Assembly: GCA_945957365.1 (NCBI GenBank)
Contig: CAMFKI010000001.1
Span: 248,001-312,000 of the forward strand
DNA from: an uncultured Alphaproteobacteria bacterium
GTDB taxonomy: Bacteria; Pseudomonadota; Alphaproteobacteria; Rhizobiales; Aestuariivirgaceae
Direction of reading: 5' to 3'
DNA length: 64,000 nucleotides
Program-made: the position numbers and the translations under genes
Part shown: positions 48,659 to 57,013 of the stretch, piece after piece
How the letters are laid out: each line of letters begins with the position of its first letter
How positions within the stretch are numbered: position 1 is the stretch's first letter
Notes under the pieces: generated by a model
The model's database searches: none
What the model saw: the letters and a program-made list of their open reading frames with translations, nothing else
What the model was told of the DNA's origin: nothing

Positions 48659-48670
48659 TTGGCCCCCGCC

Positions 48671-50335
48671 TCAGCCCTCGAACACCACCCTTCCGTCGCA
48701 CACCGTCATGCGCGGCGTGATGCCCTTCAGCGTCGCCGGATCGGTCTTCGTCAGATCCACCGGCAGCACGCAGATGTCGGCGAGCATGCCCTCCTTCAGG
48801 ATGCCGGTCTTGCCCTCCATGAAGCCCGCATAGGCGCCGTCGGCGGTGTAGGCGTGCAGCGCCTGGTGCAGGCTCTGGCGGTTGTCGGGCATCCTGTCGT
48901 TCCAGCGCCCGCGCGTCATGGCGGACTGCAGCGACCACAAGGGATCGATGTTCGAGACCGGCCAGTCGGTGCCGAAGACGAGCCTCGCGCCTGCCGCGCG
49001 CAGCGCCTTCCAGGCGAAGGCCCACTCCCAGCGCGCCTCGCCGATGTTGGAGAGATAAGGTTCGAGCGGCAGGCCGTGGTTGCCGGGCGGGTGCGGCGGC
49101 TGCATCGAGGCGATGACGCCGAGTGCTTCGAAGCGCGGGATGTCGTCGGGGTGGATCACCTCCACATGCTCCACCCGGTGGCGCGAGTCGCGCCGGCCGT
49201 TGGCCTTCAGCGCGGCCTCGTAACCATCGAGCACGATCCGCACCGCGCCGTCGCCGATGGCATGGACGGCGATCTGCAGGCCGCGCCGGTCGGCTTCGGT
49301 GGCGATCGCCGCGAAGCGCGCGGGTTCGAACAGCGGCTCGCCCTTCCAGCCGGGGCGGCTGGCATAGTCCTCGACCATGACGCCGGTCGCGCTGTCGATC
49401 ACCCCGTCCATGAACAGCTTGACGAAGCCCGACGAGATCATCTCGCCCTGATAGCGGTCCGCCATCTTCGCGGCCTTCTCCAGCATCGCGATGTCCATGA
49501 AATTCTTGAAGTGGAACGGCACCCTGACGCGCGCGGTGAGTTCGCCGCGGCGGTGCAGTTCCTCGAGCAGTTCGAGGGTATAGATGTTGCCGTCCATGTT
49601 CTGGATGAAGGTGATGCCGTGCGCCGCCGCATGGCGCAGGCCCGCCCGCATGGTCTCGAGGTCGGTCTCGAATTCCGCCTTGGTCGGATAGGGATCGGGC
49701 TCGCCGCCGGTGACGAGGCCCAGCCGGTCCCTCTGGCCCTTGCTCGACAGCGCGGTGACCGGGTTGATCGCCTCGCCCTCGCGCAGCTCGCCCTGGGCGA
49801 GGCCATCCGGCCCCATCACGATCTCGTTGCCGGGCCCGAGCTTGCGGCCATGGAGAATGCCCGCCTTCTCGAGTGCGATGGTGTTGGCCCAGGCCGTGTG
49901 ATGGTCCGGCGCGAACACGATGATCGGCCGGTCCCTCACGATGCGGTCGAGGTGGTGGCGCGACAGCGGCTCGTGCTCGCCGATGATGACGTAGTCCGCC
50001 TGCCCGCCGACCACCAGGTCGTCGCCGGGATGGTCCCTGAGATAGGCCTCGGTGCGCGCCTTCAGCTGCTCGAAGCCGCGCGTGCCGGTGAGGTCGAGAT
50101 GCGAGAGGTCGGCCGCACCCGCGAACAGGTGCATGTGGCCTTCGACGAAGCCGGGAATCACCGAGCCGCCGCCGGCATCCACCACGCGGGTGTCGGGCCC
50201 CTTCTCGGCCATCACTTCAGCATGAGTCCCCAAGCGCATGATTCGATTCCCGGAAACGGCAATCGCCTCGGCGGTCGGACGGGCCTCGTCCATGGTCAGG
50301 ATGGCGGCATTGGTGATGATCAGCGAAGCAGTCAT
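48671..50335 (-). CDS. Amidohydrolase, YtcJ-like
   Basis: A 554-residue metal-dependent hydrolase of the amidohydrolase superfamily 3 (YtcJ/NfdA-like). The ATG at 50335 overlaps the stop of the transferase gene (ATGA). Metal and active-site motifs: GFVEGHMHL (HxH), AIAVHAIGDGAV (His), RHRVEHVEVIHPDDI (His) and VFGTDWPVSNIDP (Asp). Members cleave amides or formamides; the substrate is unknown. Translational coupling with a glutathione S-transferase gene suggests a small catabolic or detoxifying pair. Confidence 0.88.
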   Translation of the reverse strand: MTASLIITNAAILTMDEARPTAEAIAVSGNRIMRLGTHAEVMAEKGPDTRVVDAGGGSVIPGFVEGHMHLFAGAADLSHLDLTGTRGFEQLKARTEAYLRDHPGDDLVVGGQADYVIIGEHEPLSRHHLDRIVRDRPIIVFAPDHHTAWANTIALEKAGILHGRKLGPGNEIVMGPDGLAQGELREGEAINPVTALSSKGQRDRLGLVTGGEPDPYPTKAEFETDLETMRAGLRHAAAHGITFIQNMDGNIYTLELLEELHRRGELTARVRVPFHFKNFMDIAMLEKAAKMADRYQGEMISSGFVKLFMDGVIDSATGVMVEDYASRPGWKGEPLFEPARFAAIATEADRRGLQIAVHAIGDGAVRIVLDGYEAALKANGRRDSRHRVEHVEVIHPDDIPRFEALGVIASMQPPHPPGNHGLPLEPYLSNIGEARWEWAFAWKALRAAGARLVFGTDWPVSNIDPLWSLQSAMTRGRWNDRMPDNRQSLHQALHAYTADGAYAGFMEGKTGILKEGMLADICVLPVDLTKTDPATLKGITPRMTVCDGRVVFEG

Positions 50336-51012
50336 GATGCGAGGGGTCCATTCCAGTCGATGCCTTCGGCCAGCATCATCGCCGCCCATGCAGGGCGTGC
50401 GGTGACGAGGCCGATGAGGCGGTTGAGGTTGGGGTAGGTCGTTGCCGGCTGCGCCATGGCCCTGGTCCAGCGGCAGAGCATGACGAGGAAGATGTCGATC
50501 GCTGAGACGTGCGGCCCGATCATGTAGGGGCCGCCCTGCCCCAGACTTGAATCAAGCTGCGAGAACATGCGGCCAAGCCTTCGTTCGGCAACGATTTTCA
50601 TGTCGTGACGGGCCGCTTCGATATCGAGATAGTTGTCGGCATGCCACCAGTGCTGCAGGTCTTCCTGGAGCGTGTTGGTGAGCCAGAACAGCCATTGCAG
50701 GAAAGGCCCACGGTCCGCGTCGCCCGGCAGCGGCATGAGACGGGCCTCCGGGTGGGCCTCGCACAGATACATCAGGATGGCCGCGGATTCGTAGATGACC
50801 TTGCGTCCATGCACCAATGTCGGCACCCGGGCATTCGGGTTGAGCGCCAGATAGGCGGGCGCGCGGTTCTCGCCCCGGGAGATATCCACACGCACCAGTT
50901 CGAACCGGCAGCCGATTTCGCGGAGCACGACATGGGGCGCCATATTGGCACTTCCCCGATCCCAGAAGAGCCGATAGACAGGCGCCTCACTTCCGGGTTC
51001 CTCACGCACCAT
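50332..51012 (-). CDS. Glutathione S-transferase family protein
   Basis: A 226-residue thioredoxin-fold transferase. N-terminal domain: YRLFWDRGSANMAPHVVL (Ser-type active-site region), ALNPNARVPTLVHG (cis-Pro) and IYESAAILMYLCE (glutathione gamma-Glu site). C-terminal helical domain: YMIGPHVSAIDIFLVMLCRW. I used the ATG at 51012, whose codon overlaps the start of the divergent secreted-protein gene within a single CATG. A GTG one codon later is possible. Substrate unknown. Confidence 0.85.
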   Translation of the reverse strand: MVREEPGSEAPVYRLFWDRGSANMAPHVVLREIGCRFELVRVDISRGENRAPAYLALNPNARVPTLVHGRKVIYESAAILMYLCEAHPEARLMPLPGDADRGPFLQWLFWLTNTLQEDLQHWWHADNYLDIEAARHDMKIVAERRLGRMFSQLDSSLGQGGPYMIGPHVSAIDIFLVMLCRWTRAMAQPATTYPNLNRLIGLVTARPAWAAMMLAEGIDWNGPLAS

Positions 51013-51490
51013 GCACCGTCCCCTCGTCGTTCCCTTGGTCCTTGGCCTTCTGGCCACTGGATTCGTTGCCTGCAAGGCCTCCGCACAGGAGCGCGAATGG
51101 TCTCTCGATGCAAGCGACCAGGAGGCATATCTGATCTTCGGCGTGGCCGACACGGATGACGTGGGCGTCAGCCTGTGGTGCCCGGTGAAGAAGGGCGTGG
51201 TCAATCTCTTCGTGCCGCGCCCCACCGAGGAACTGCAGCGGTTGGGCCGCCGCAAGGTGCCGATGACCGTGAAGGCCGGCAACGAGACGGCAACCTTCGC
51301 CGGCAAGGTCGATCTGAACCACGAGGCCGCGTCCTCGAGCGTCGAGGTCGAGATGCCGGTCACCCAGCCCCTGCTCAAGGCCATGGAAACGGCCGACCGC
51401 TTCAGCGTGAAGATCGATTCCCAGGAAGTGGTCTTTCCGCTCTATGACGCCGACGTCGCGGGGCTCCTCGCCCAGTGCAGCAAGGGCTGA
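51011..51490 (+). CDS. Secreted hypothetical protein, 159 residues
   Basis: Family not recognised. The signal peptide is clear (MHRPLVVPLVLGLLATG..., cut near residue 26 after SAQ). The mature part is about 133 residues and predicted mostly beta (SLDASDQEAYLIFGVADTD, LFVPRPTEEL, KIDSQEVVFPLYDAD), with one Cys near the C-terminus and one in SLWCPV that could pair. The ATG at 51011 has no ribosome site in front and shares CATG with the start of the opposite gene. Confidence 0.75.
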   Translation: MHRPLVVPLVLGLLATGFVACKASAQEREWSLDASDQEAYLIFGVADTDDVGVSLWCPVKKGVVNLFVPRPTEELQRLGRRKVPMTVKAGNETATFAGKVDLNHEAASSSVEVEMPVTQPLLKAMETADRFSVKIDSQEVVFPLYDADVAGLLAQCSKG

Positions 51491-51499
51491 TCATGCCGC

Positions 51500-52222
51500 C
51501 TAGCCATCGCTGAGCCGGCGCGCCGTGCGCAGCGCCGCGGTGTCGGGCACGCCATCGATGCGGTCCGGCAGAAAATGCCGCTGGAAGGCATCCGTCACCC
51601 TGGCCGTCTTGTCATCGACGACGCCGGTCACATCGATGCCGTAACCGTAATCCCCGAGCAGGCGCTGGAAATCCGCAATCTCGTCGCCGGCAAGGGCCCG
51701 CGTCTCCGCCGCATCCGGCGGCACCCAGTGGCCGATCCCCTCGCGGAACAGCAGAGCCCAGTCGAAGCGTTCGCCCGGGTCGATCTTGCGGCCGGGCGCC
51801 ACGTCGGAATGGGCGAGCACGTTTCGCGCGGGAATGGCGTGGCGCGCGAGAATGTCGCGGCACAGCGCCACCACGGCCGTCATCTGAACCGCGGGAAAAT
51901 CGCGGTATCCAATCTGGTGGCCCGGGTTCTGGATCTCGATGCCGATGGAGCGCGAATTGGTGTCGGTCTCGCCCTGCCAGGAGGAGACCCCGGCATGCCA
52001 GGCCCGCTCGTCCTCGCCCACCATCTGGATGATCGTGCCATCCTCGTCGACCAGGTAATGGCAGGACACGCCCGATTCAGCGCTGCACAGCAGATCGCAG
52101 GCGGCGGCCGCACGCGTCATGCCGGTGTAGTGCAGCAGTAGCATGTCGACCGCGCGGCCATTGCGGCGCGGCTCGCGGTTGGCGGCAGCCACGTAGCGCT
52201 GCGCCAGCGGCGACAGGATCAC
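51500..52222 (-). CDS. N-acetylmuramoyl-L-alanine amidase, AmpD/AmiD type
   Basis: A 240-residue zinc amidase (Amidase_2) cutting the MurNAc-L-Ala bond in peptidoglycan or its fragments. Zinc ligands: His in LLLHYTGM, and His and Asp in VLAHSDVAPGRKIDPG. VSCHYLVDEDG and WHAGVSSW are family features. The C-terminal 60-70 residues form a peptidoglycan-binding-like domain (FQRLLGDYGYGIDVTGVVDD). No signal peptide is seen, which favours cytoplasmic recycling. The GTG start overlaps the djlA stop (GTGA). Confidence 0.9.
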   Translation of the reverse strand: MILSPLAQRYVAAANREPRRNGRAVDMLLLHYTGMTRAAAACDLLCSAESGVSCHYLVDEDGTIIQMVGEDERAWHAGVSSWQGETDTNSRSIGIEIQNPGHQIGYRDFPAVQMTAVVALCRDILARHAIPARNVLAHSDVAPGRKIDPGERFDWALLFREGIGHWVPPDAAETRALAGDEIADFQRLLGDYGYGIDVTGVVDDKTARVTDAFQRHFLPDRIDGVPDTAALRTARRLSDG

Positions 52223-52902
52223 GCCGCCTTCTCCATGATGCGGTCATAGGCTTCGTTGATCTTCTGCAGGCGCTCGGTGGCCAGCTCCACCATCTCTTCC
52301 GGCACGCCGGCCGCAATGTGCCGGTCGGGGTGGTGCTCGCGCACCAGTTCGCGATAGCGCTTGCGCACGTCGTCGGGCGCCGCATCGGGCGGAAGGCCGA
52401 GGATGAGGAAGGGATCGTCCGGCACGTCGACATGGCGCGCCCGGATGCGCGCGAAATCGGCTTCCGAGAAGCCGAAGATCTCCGCCACGCGCCGCAGGAA
52501 ACCATGTTCGCCGGGATGGAAGGCATTGTCCGCCTTGGCGATGTGGAACAACCCGTCGAGCACGTCCTCCAGAACCTCGCTGCGCGCCTCGAACAGCTTG
52601 GCGATCTGCCGGGCATAGGTCTCGAAGCCGGCGACATCCTGCTTGGCGAGATTGAACACCCGCGCCACCGTGGCGAGCTCGCCGTCGGGAATGTGGAAGA
52701 CCTGCTTGAACGCCCTGATCTCGTCTTGCGTCACGACGCCGTCGGCCTTGGCCATCTTGGCGCCCAGCCCGATCATGCCGATGGTGAAGGCAACGGACTT
52801 CTCCGGCGGCGTCGGATTGCGGCTGACGATCGACTGCAGGAACGCGCCGACCGACTCCCCGATCGAAGCAAGGGCATCGGCGATGCGGGTCCAGATCGAC
52901 AT
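52219..52902 (-). CDS. djlA: DjlA-like co-chaperone (TerB-like and J domains)
   Basis: A 227-residue protein. An acidic TerB-like helical domain occupies about 35-150 (FTIGMIGLGAKMAKADGVVTQDEI). A C-terminal J domain spans about 160-225 with the essential HPD in REHHPDRH and ends in INEAYDRIMEKAA. It should stimulate DnaK. The membrane helix of E. coli DjlA is missing or very weak, so it may be cytosolic. I used the ATG at 52902; a longer frame overlaps the next gene. The djlA-amidase pair with a four-base overlap is common in alphaproteobacteria. Confidence 0.88.
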   Translation of the reverse strand: MSIWTRIADALASIGESVGAFLQSIVSRNPTPPEKSVAFTIGMIGLGAKMAKADGVVTQDEIRAFKQVFHIPDGELATVARVFNLAKQDVAGFETYARQIAKLFEARSEVLEDVLDGLFHIAKADNAFHPGEHGFLRRVAEIFGFSEADFARIRARHVDVPDDPFLILGLPPDAAPDDVRKRYRELVREHHPDRHIAAGVPEEMVELATERLQKINEAYDRIMEKAA

Positions 52903-52919
52903 GGGAATAGCGGCTGGTC

Positions 52920-53252
52920 TCAGCCGTTCTTGAAGTAATAGGTCAGGCTGAACACCGGAACATCGATGTCCTTGTGCGCCGCGAGCAGTTTCTCGACGTG
53001 CCAGGCGCGTCCGGCCGTCCACACCGTGATCCACAGCACCGGCAACACGCCCAGCACCATCAGCCCATACATCAGCATGTCGGGTAGCCCGATGAGCTTG
53101 GCCATCGCCCACACCGTGGCGACCATGGCCGATCCGGTGAAGCACAGCATCAGCAGCGTGGCGCCGAAGGCCGCCATCAGGCTGCCGGTCCGGCTGAAAG
53201 CCTGCGTCCCTGCCTTGGGGGCAGCGTCAGGCTTGATGATTTCCTGTTCCAT
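52920..53252 (-). CDS. Small membrane protein, 110 residues
   Basis: Family not recognised. A polar N-terminus (about 1-24) precedes two membrane helices: about 25-50 (MAAFGATLLMLCFTGSAMVA) and about 58-80 (MLMYGLMVLGVLPVLWITVW). A short basic tail follows, ending SLTYYFKNG. It is 17 bases before djlA on the same strand and may be the first gene of that transcript. Confidence 0.7.
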   Translation of the reverse strand: MEQEIIKPDAAPKAGTQAFSRTGSLMAAFGATLLMLCFTGSAMVATVWAMAKLIGLPDMLMYGLMVLGVLPVLWITVWTAGRAWHVEKLLAAHKDIDVPVFSLTYYFKNG

Positions 53253-53307
53253 GCCGGCTCATATGCGCCGGAAAGGGGGGAATTGCAACATGGCGGTCAT
53301 GCACGCC

Positions 53308-53994
53308 TCAGCGGCAATAGACCGAGCCGTTCTCGCGGTTCTGCAGGTCGAGGTGCAGATGGTCGTGGTGGGCGCGGCCGGAATCGGGGCCCAGCACGGT
53401 GTGGAAGTCGCCGCAGGCGCGGTCGTGCACGGTGCGCAGGAAGCGGCGCTCGTCGTCGCTTCCCCACCAGCCCTGCTCCACCGTGATCTTCCGGCCGCTC
53501 TCCAGCGTGAAGGCCGCAATGTCGATGGCATTGCCGAAGCCGTGCTCGCTCAGCTTGCCGCCCCACTCGTTGTTGCGCGGGCGGCAGGCGTAGGATGACG
53601 CAATGTCGATGCTCACCACGCTCTCGCCGAAGCTGCGCTGCGCGGTGGGCTGCACCACGTCCTCGAGCCAGCCATAGAGCGGCTCGGCCATGCCGCAGTT
53701 CAGGATCGCATCCTGGCTGAAGCGCACCGAACCCAGCTCTTGGACCTGCCAGGCGTTGGGCACCTGGCAACCATTGCTTTCGGAGATGTTGCGGATCTTC
53801 TCGGCGAGGCCGATGCGCGACGGCTTGACCTCGCAGGCCGCAGGCGGCGGGCGCAGGCCCTTGGTGGTGAAGGCGGGCCCCTGGGTGCGGGACGAGCTGC
53901 AGCCCGCGAGCACGGCGGCGGCCGTGGCGGCAGCGATGGCTTTGCGCAGGAACGGGATACGGGACACAGGCGGAACGCCACTCACGATGGTCAA
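53308..53994 (-). CDS. Extensin-like family lipoprotein
   Basis: A 228-residue lipoprotein: signal peptide ending in a lipobox VLAGC (Cys 32). The C-terminal part is an extensin-like domain (PF06904 type; CEVKPSRIGLAEKIRNIS opening, SSYACRPRNN). SEHGFGNAIDIAAF and HHDHLHLDL match the SxHxxGxAxD and HxH patterns of VanY/LAS-type zinc D,D-peptidases, so it may trim cell-wall peptides. Six cysteines in the mature part suggest disulfides. Enzyme activity is inferred. Confidence 0.8.
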   Translation of the reverse strand: MTIVSGVPPVSRIPFLRKAIAAATAAAVLAGCSSSRTQGPAFTTKGLRPPPAACEVKPSRIGLAEKIRNISESNGCQVPNAWQVQELGSVRFSQDAILNCGMAEPLYGWLEDVVQPTAQRSFGESVVSIDIASSYACRPRNNEWGGKLSEHGFGNAIDIAAFTLESGRKITVEQGWWGSDDERRFLRTVHDRACGDFHTVLGPDSGRAHHDHLHLDLQNRENGSVYCR

Positions 53995-54099
53995 GCCCCG
54001 AGTTAAGTCCGCGCAGGGTTAACGCTCCCTCAATTGACCGACATCAAGGCCGCGATCGCCGCCGGGCGCGATGCTCGTGCGAGATCCGGAGGATTGATC

Positions 54100-54558
54100 A
54101 TGAAGCGCAAATTTCTCGTCCTGGCCCTGGCGGTTGCCGGCCTGATGATCGCCAGCGCATCTGAGGCGGTGGCCGACGCCGGCACCGGCGCGCCACTGCT
54201 GAGCGAAGGGATCAGCCTGAAGCTCGGACAGCGCGACTTCCTCAACTATTGCGCGGCCTGCCACGGCGCCGATGCCAAGGGCGACGGCACGCTGGGCGAA
54301 TTCCTCACCCTCAAGGTCCCCGACCTCACCACGCTGAGCAAATTCAATGCCGGCAAGTTCCCCGAGGAGAAAGTCGAGGACGTGATCGACGGGCGCACCG
54401 AAGTGAAGGTCCACGGCATGCGCGACATGCCGGTGTGGGGCGACTGGTTCAACCGCGAGGCCGCCGAATCCGGCACGGACAGCCAGGCGCGCGAACTCGT
54501 CGTCAACGATCGCATCGCCTCACTGATCACCTATCTCAAGAGCATCCAGGTGAAGTGA
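54100..54558 (+). CDS. Periplasmic c-type cytochrome, single heme
   Basis: A 152-residue class I cytochrome c. The start is the ATG at 54100, with GGAGG nine bases upstream and a Sec signal peptide (MKRKFLVLALAVAG... cut near residue 25). The heme site CAACH is in NYCAACHGADAKGDG. A likely axial Met is in VHGMRDMPVWGDWF. The C-terminal helix ends SLITYLKSIQ. No oxidase or dehydrogenase gene is adjacent, so its electron partner is unknown. Confidence 0.88.
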   Translation: MKRKFLVLALAVAGLMIASASEAVADAGTGAPLLSEGISLKLGQRDFLNYCAACHGADAKGDGTLGEFLTLKVPDLTTLSKFNAGKFPEEKVEDVIDGRTEVKVHGMRDMPVWGDWFNREAAESGTDSQARELVVNDRIASLITYLKSIQVK

Positions 54559-54564
54559 GAAGCC

Positions 54565-55155
54565 TCAGCGGTTGAGCGCCGCCACCAGCTGCGAGACGTC
54601 GCCGTCACGCTTGGCGAGGAAGGACGTGAAGATGCCGCGCTGCAGGTAGATGAGCGAGAAGCCCATCACCTTCGCGTCCTCCACCTTGAAGCCGCCGCCG
54701 GCGGGCGAGAGCCGCCACACCACCGTGTAGGACTGGCCGTTGATCAGGTAGACCTTGGTGTTGACGTTGATGTCGCTGCCGTCCTGATCGGCATCGCCGA
54801 TCTCGTACTTGGAGACGACGTAGTCGCGTGACTGGTCGGCAAAGTAGCGCGCCATGAAGGTGGCCGTGCCGCTGTAATAGGCCTGCCGCTGCGCCGGATT
54901 GAGTTTCGCCCTGTACTGGCCCAGCGAATAGTCGGCGATGGTGGCGACGTCGGCATGGCGCAGGATGGCGCGCTTGAAGCTTGCGACGGTCGCCTGGCGG
55001 TGAGCGGCCAGCATGTCCTTCGCCACGCGTCCCATGTAGGCCACGGCCGCATCGGTTCCCGCCGCGAAGGCTGGTGACGCGAGGCTGATCGCCAGTCCCG
55101 CGAGGGCGGCGCGCCGCGTCAGTGCAGCGGTGAAGGGCGGTCGGGTCTTCGACAT
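54565..55155 (-). CDS. MlaC-family phospholipid-binding protein (copy 1)
   Basis: A 196-residue periplasmic protein of the MlaC/Ttg2D (toluene tolerance) family, which shuttles phospholipids between the outer membrane and an MlaFEDB complex. Tat-like signal (LTRRAALAGLAISL). Family pattern: YSLGQYRAKLNPAQRQAYY in the middle and GFKVEDAKVMGFSLIYLQRG near the end. It lies 86 bases downstream of copy 2. No mlaD, mlaE or mlaF is present in this window. Confidence 0.85.
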   Translation of the reverse strand: MSKTRPPFTAALTRRAALAGLAISLASPAFAAGTDAAVAYMGRVAKDMLAAHRQATVASFKRAILRHADVATIADYSLGQYRAKLNPAQRQAYYSGTATFMARYFADQSRDYVVSKYEIGDADQDGSDINVNTKVYLINGQSYTVVWRLSPAGGGFKVEDAKVMGFSLIYLQRGIFTSFLAKRDGDVSQLVAALNR

Positions 55156-55241
55156 GATTCGCTTTCTTTGAAGCTGTCCCTTCCGCCATAAAGGACAGTT
55201 TGAGGCCGCGTCAACACGCGGCCCCCGCGGCCGTTTCCGCC

Positions 55242-55847
55242 CTACCAGGTATTGGCCTGCTCAAGTTCGGCGAACAGCGGGTCGAAGTCGCCCTTGGAGG
55301 CTTTCAGCACCTTCGAGAAGCGGTCCTTCATCGAGATCGTCAGCCACACGCCCTTGACGTTGACATCCGCCACCCGATAGCCGCTGCCCGAAGGCACCAG
55401 CCGCCACTTCACCTGCTCGCGTCCGCTGCCGCCGGTGATGGCGGACTGGATCACCGTGAACTTGCCCTGCTGGGTGGTGGAGATGATGTCGAGCTTGTTG
55501 CCGCGGAAATCGGCGGCGTAATAGTTGAACAGCGCTGCCGCATAATTGTTGACGAGATCGTAGAACTCGCCCTTCCGGCCGGCGGGAAGCTGCTTCACAT
55601 AGGGTCCCAGGGCATAGTCCGCGATGCCCTTGAGGTTGATGTAGCGGTTGAGCAGCGCGGCGAATTGCGCCTTCAGCGCCGGCCCCTTGGTCCCGTTGTT
55701 GGCAAGGTTCATCACCTGGTCGGCGATGGTGCTGACATAGTCCTCCGCCGACGTGCTGGCCGAAGCCGGGCCTGCCAGGCCGAACAAGGCCGCAGCCGCC
55801 AATCCAAACATGCCTCTCCGGGTCAGCGGGCTGTTCCCCCGATCCAT
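55242..55847 (-). CDS. MlaC-family phospholipid-binding protein (copy 2)
   Basis: A 201-residue paralogue of the MlaC protein encoded just after it. The ATG at 55847 has GGAGG seven bases upstream; a longer frame to 55886 is less likely. Twin-Arg-like signal (LTRRGMFGLAAAALFG), cut near residue 30. Family pattern YALGPYVKQLPAGRKGEFY and GYRVADVNVKGVWLTISMKDR. Probably co-transcribed with copy 1. It diverges from the ArsR-methyltransferase gene. Confidence 0.85.
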   Translation of the reverse strand: MDRGNSPLTRRGMFGLAAAALFGLAGPASASTSAEDYVSTIADQVMNLANNGTKGPALKAQFAALLNRYINLKGIADYALGPYVKQLPAGRKGEFYDLVNNYAAALFNYYAADFRGNKLDIISTTQQGKFTVIQSAITGGSGREQVKWRLVPSGSGYRVADVNVKGVWLTISMKDRFSKVLKASKGDFDPLFAELEQANTW

Positions 55848-55989
55848 CGTCAAACCTCCACACCGGGCTGAACGACCCAGCCCCACTCCTCCCTAATACG
55901 CCGTGAAATCGTGACGAATGCAAGACTGAGACGTATTGCCTTGGAATATTGCGCGGAAACACCCTCCCTGCGAGCCTTCTTGCGGACCA

Positions 55990-56015
55990 CATAAAGATAT
56001 GTATATGTAGTTATG
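55990..56015. promoter_or_regulatory. Imperfect 26-base dyad, candidate operator of the metF operon
   Basis: From CATAA at 55990 to TTATG at 56015 the sequence is AT-rich and 18 of 26 positions are symmetric. It sits directly before the GGAGG of the ArsR-methyltransferase gene in an otherwise GC-rich region. ArsR-family proteins bind this kind of AT-rich dyad and often repress their own gene. Binding is inferred. Confidence 0.5.
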
Positions 56016-56026
56016 GAGGTTGCCAC

Positions 56027-57013
56027 ATGGAAGAACTGCTCTCCGGCCTGCGCGCCGCGGCGGAATCGACCCGCGTGCGCATCCTGTTCATCCTTGCCCA
56101 TGGCGAGGCCAATGTCAGCGAGCTGACCCAGATCCTGGGCCAGAGCCAGCCGCGCGTCAGCCGCCACCTGAAGCTCATGGCCGAAGCCGGCCTCATCAGC
56201 CGCCACAAGGAGGGGAACTGGGTGCTGTTCCGCCTGCGCGAGGAGGACATGGGGGGCGCACTCGCCCGCGCCATCGTCGAGCTGCTGCCCGGTGCCGATC
56301 CGGTTCTGGCCGGCGACCTCGCCCGCCTCGAGGACATCCGCAGCCGCCGCGCCGAGGCCGCCTCGCGCTATTTCGCCGAAAACGCCACGCGCTGGGAGCA
56401 GCTCCGGTCGCTTCATGTGCGCGAGGAGGATGTCGAGCACGCCATGGTCAAGCTGGCGGGCTCGGCACCCATCCGCCTGCACGTCGATCTCGGCACCGGC
56501 ACCGGCGCGGTGCTCCGCCGCTTCGCCGGCCTCGCCCAGCAGTCGATCGGCATCGACTCGAGCCGCGACATGCTGGCCATCGCGCGCGTCAATCTCGATG
56601 CGGCAGGCGTCCGCAATGCCCAGGTCCGCCATGGCGAGATCTACGCGCTCCCCTTCCCCGACGGCTTCGCCGATTTCGTCACCATTCACCAGGTGCTGCA
56701 CTTCCTCGAGGATCCGGTGCGCGCCTTGACCGAGGCCGCGCGCATCCTCGAACCGGGTGGCCGGCTGCTGATCGTCGATTTCGCGCCGCACGACCTCGAT
56801 GAGCTCCGCACCGAGCATGCGCACCGCCGGCTGGGCATTGCCGCCGAACACATGGCGCAGTGGCTGTCGCGCGCCGGGCTGACGCTCGTGCAGCATGATG
56901 TGCTGGCGCCGCCGTGGCGGCCACAGGGCCAGGGTCTCACCGTCTCGCTGTGGCTGGCAGCGCAGCCGCACTCGCCCGCACTCTCTCCCGCCCTGAAGGA
57001 CCACGCAACATGA
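56027..57013 (+). CDS. ArsR-type regulator fused to SAM methyltransferase
   Basis: A 328-residue two-domain protein. Residues 1-85 are an ArsR winged helix (STRVRILFILAHGEANVSEL, then the recognition helix SQPRVSRHLKLMAEAGLI). Residues about 140-300 are a class I methyltransferase (VDLGTGTGAVLRRFA SAM loop, DFVTIHQVLHFLEDP, ILEPGGRLLIVDF). The usual ArsR metal-binding cysteines are missing, so it more likely senses SAM or S-adenosylhomocysteine, in keeping with metF directly behind it (ATGA overlap). The ATG at 56027 has GGAGG upstream. The sensing role is inference from context. Confidence 0.88.
   Translation: MEELLSGLRAAAESTRVRILFILAHGEANVSELTQILGQSQPRVSRHLKLMAEAGLISRHKEGNWVLFRLREEDMGGALARAIVELLPGADPVLAGDLARLEDIRSRRAEAASRYFAENATRWEQLRSLHVREEDVEHAMVKLAGSAPIRLHVDLGTGTGAVLRRFAGLAQQSIGIDSSRDMLAIARVNLDAAGVRNAQVRHGEIYALPFPDGFADFVTIHQVLHFLEDPVRALTEAARILEPGGRLLIVDFAPHDLDELRTEHAHRRLGIAAEHMAQWLSRAGLTLVQHDVLAPPWRPQGQGLTVSLWLAAQPHSPALSPALKDHAT

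Noticed and set aside
54002..54023. Two TTAA motifs upstream of the cytochrome gene, considered as a CtrA box
   Set aside because: The spacing is about twelve bases, far from the seven required.
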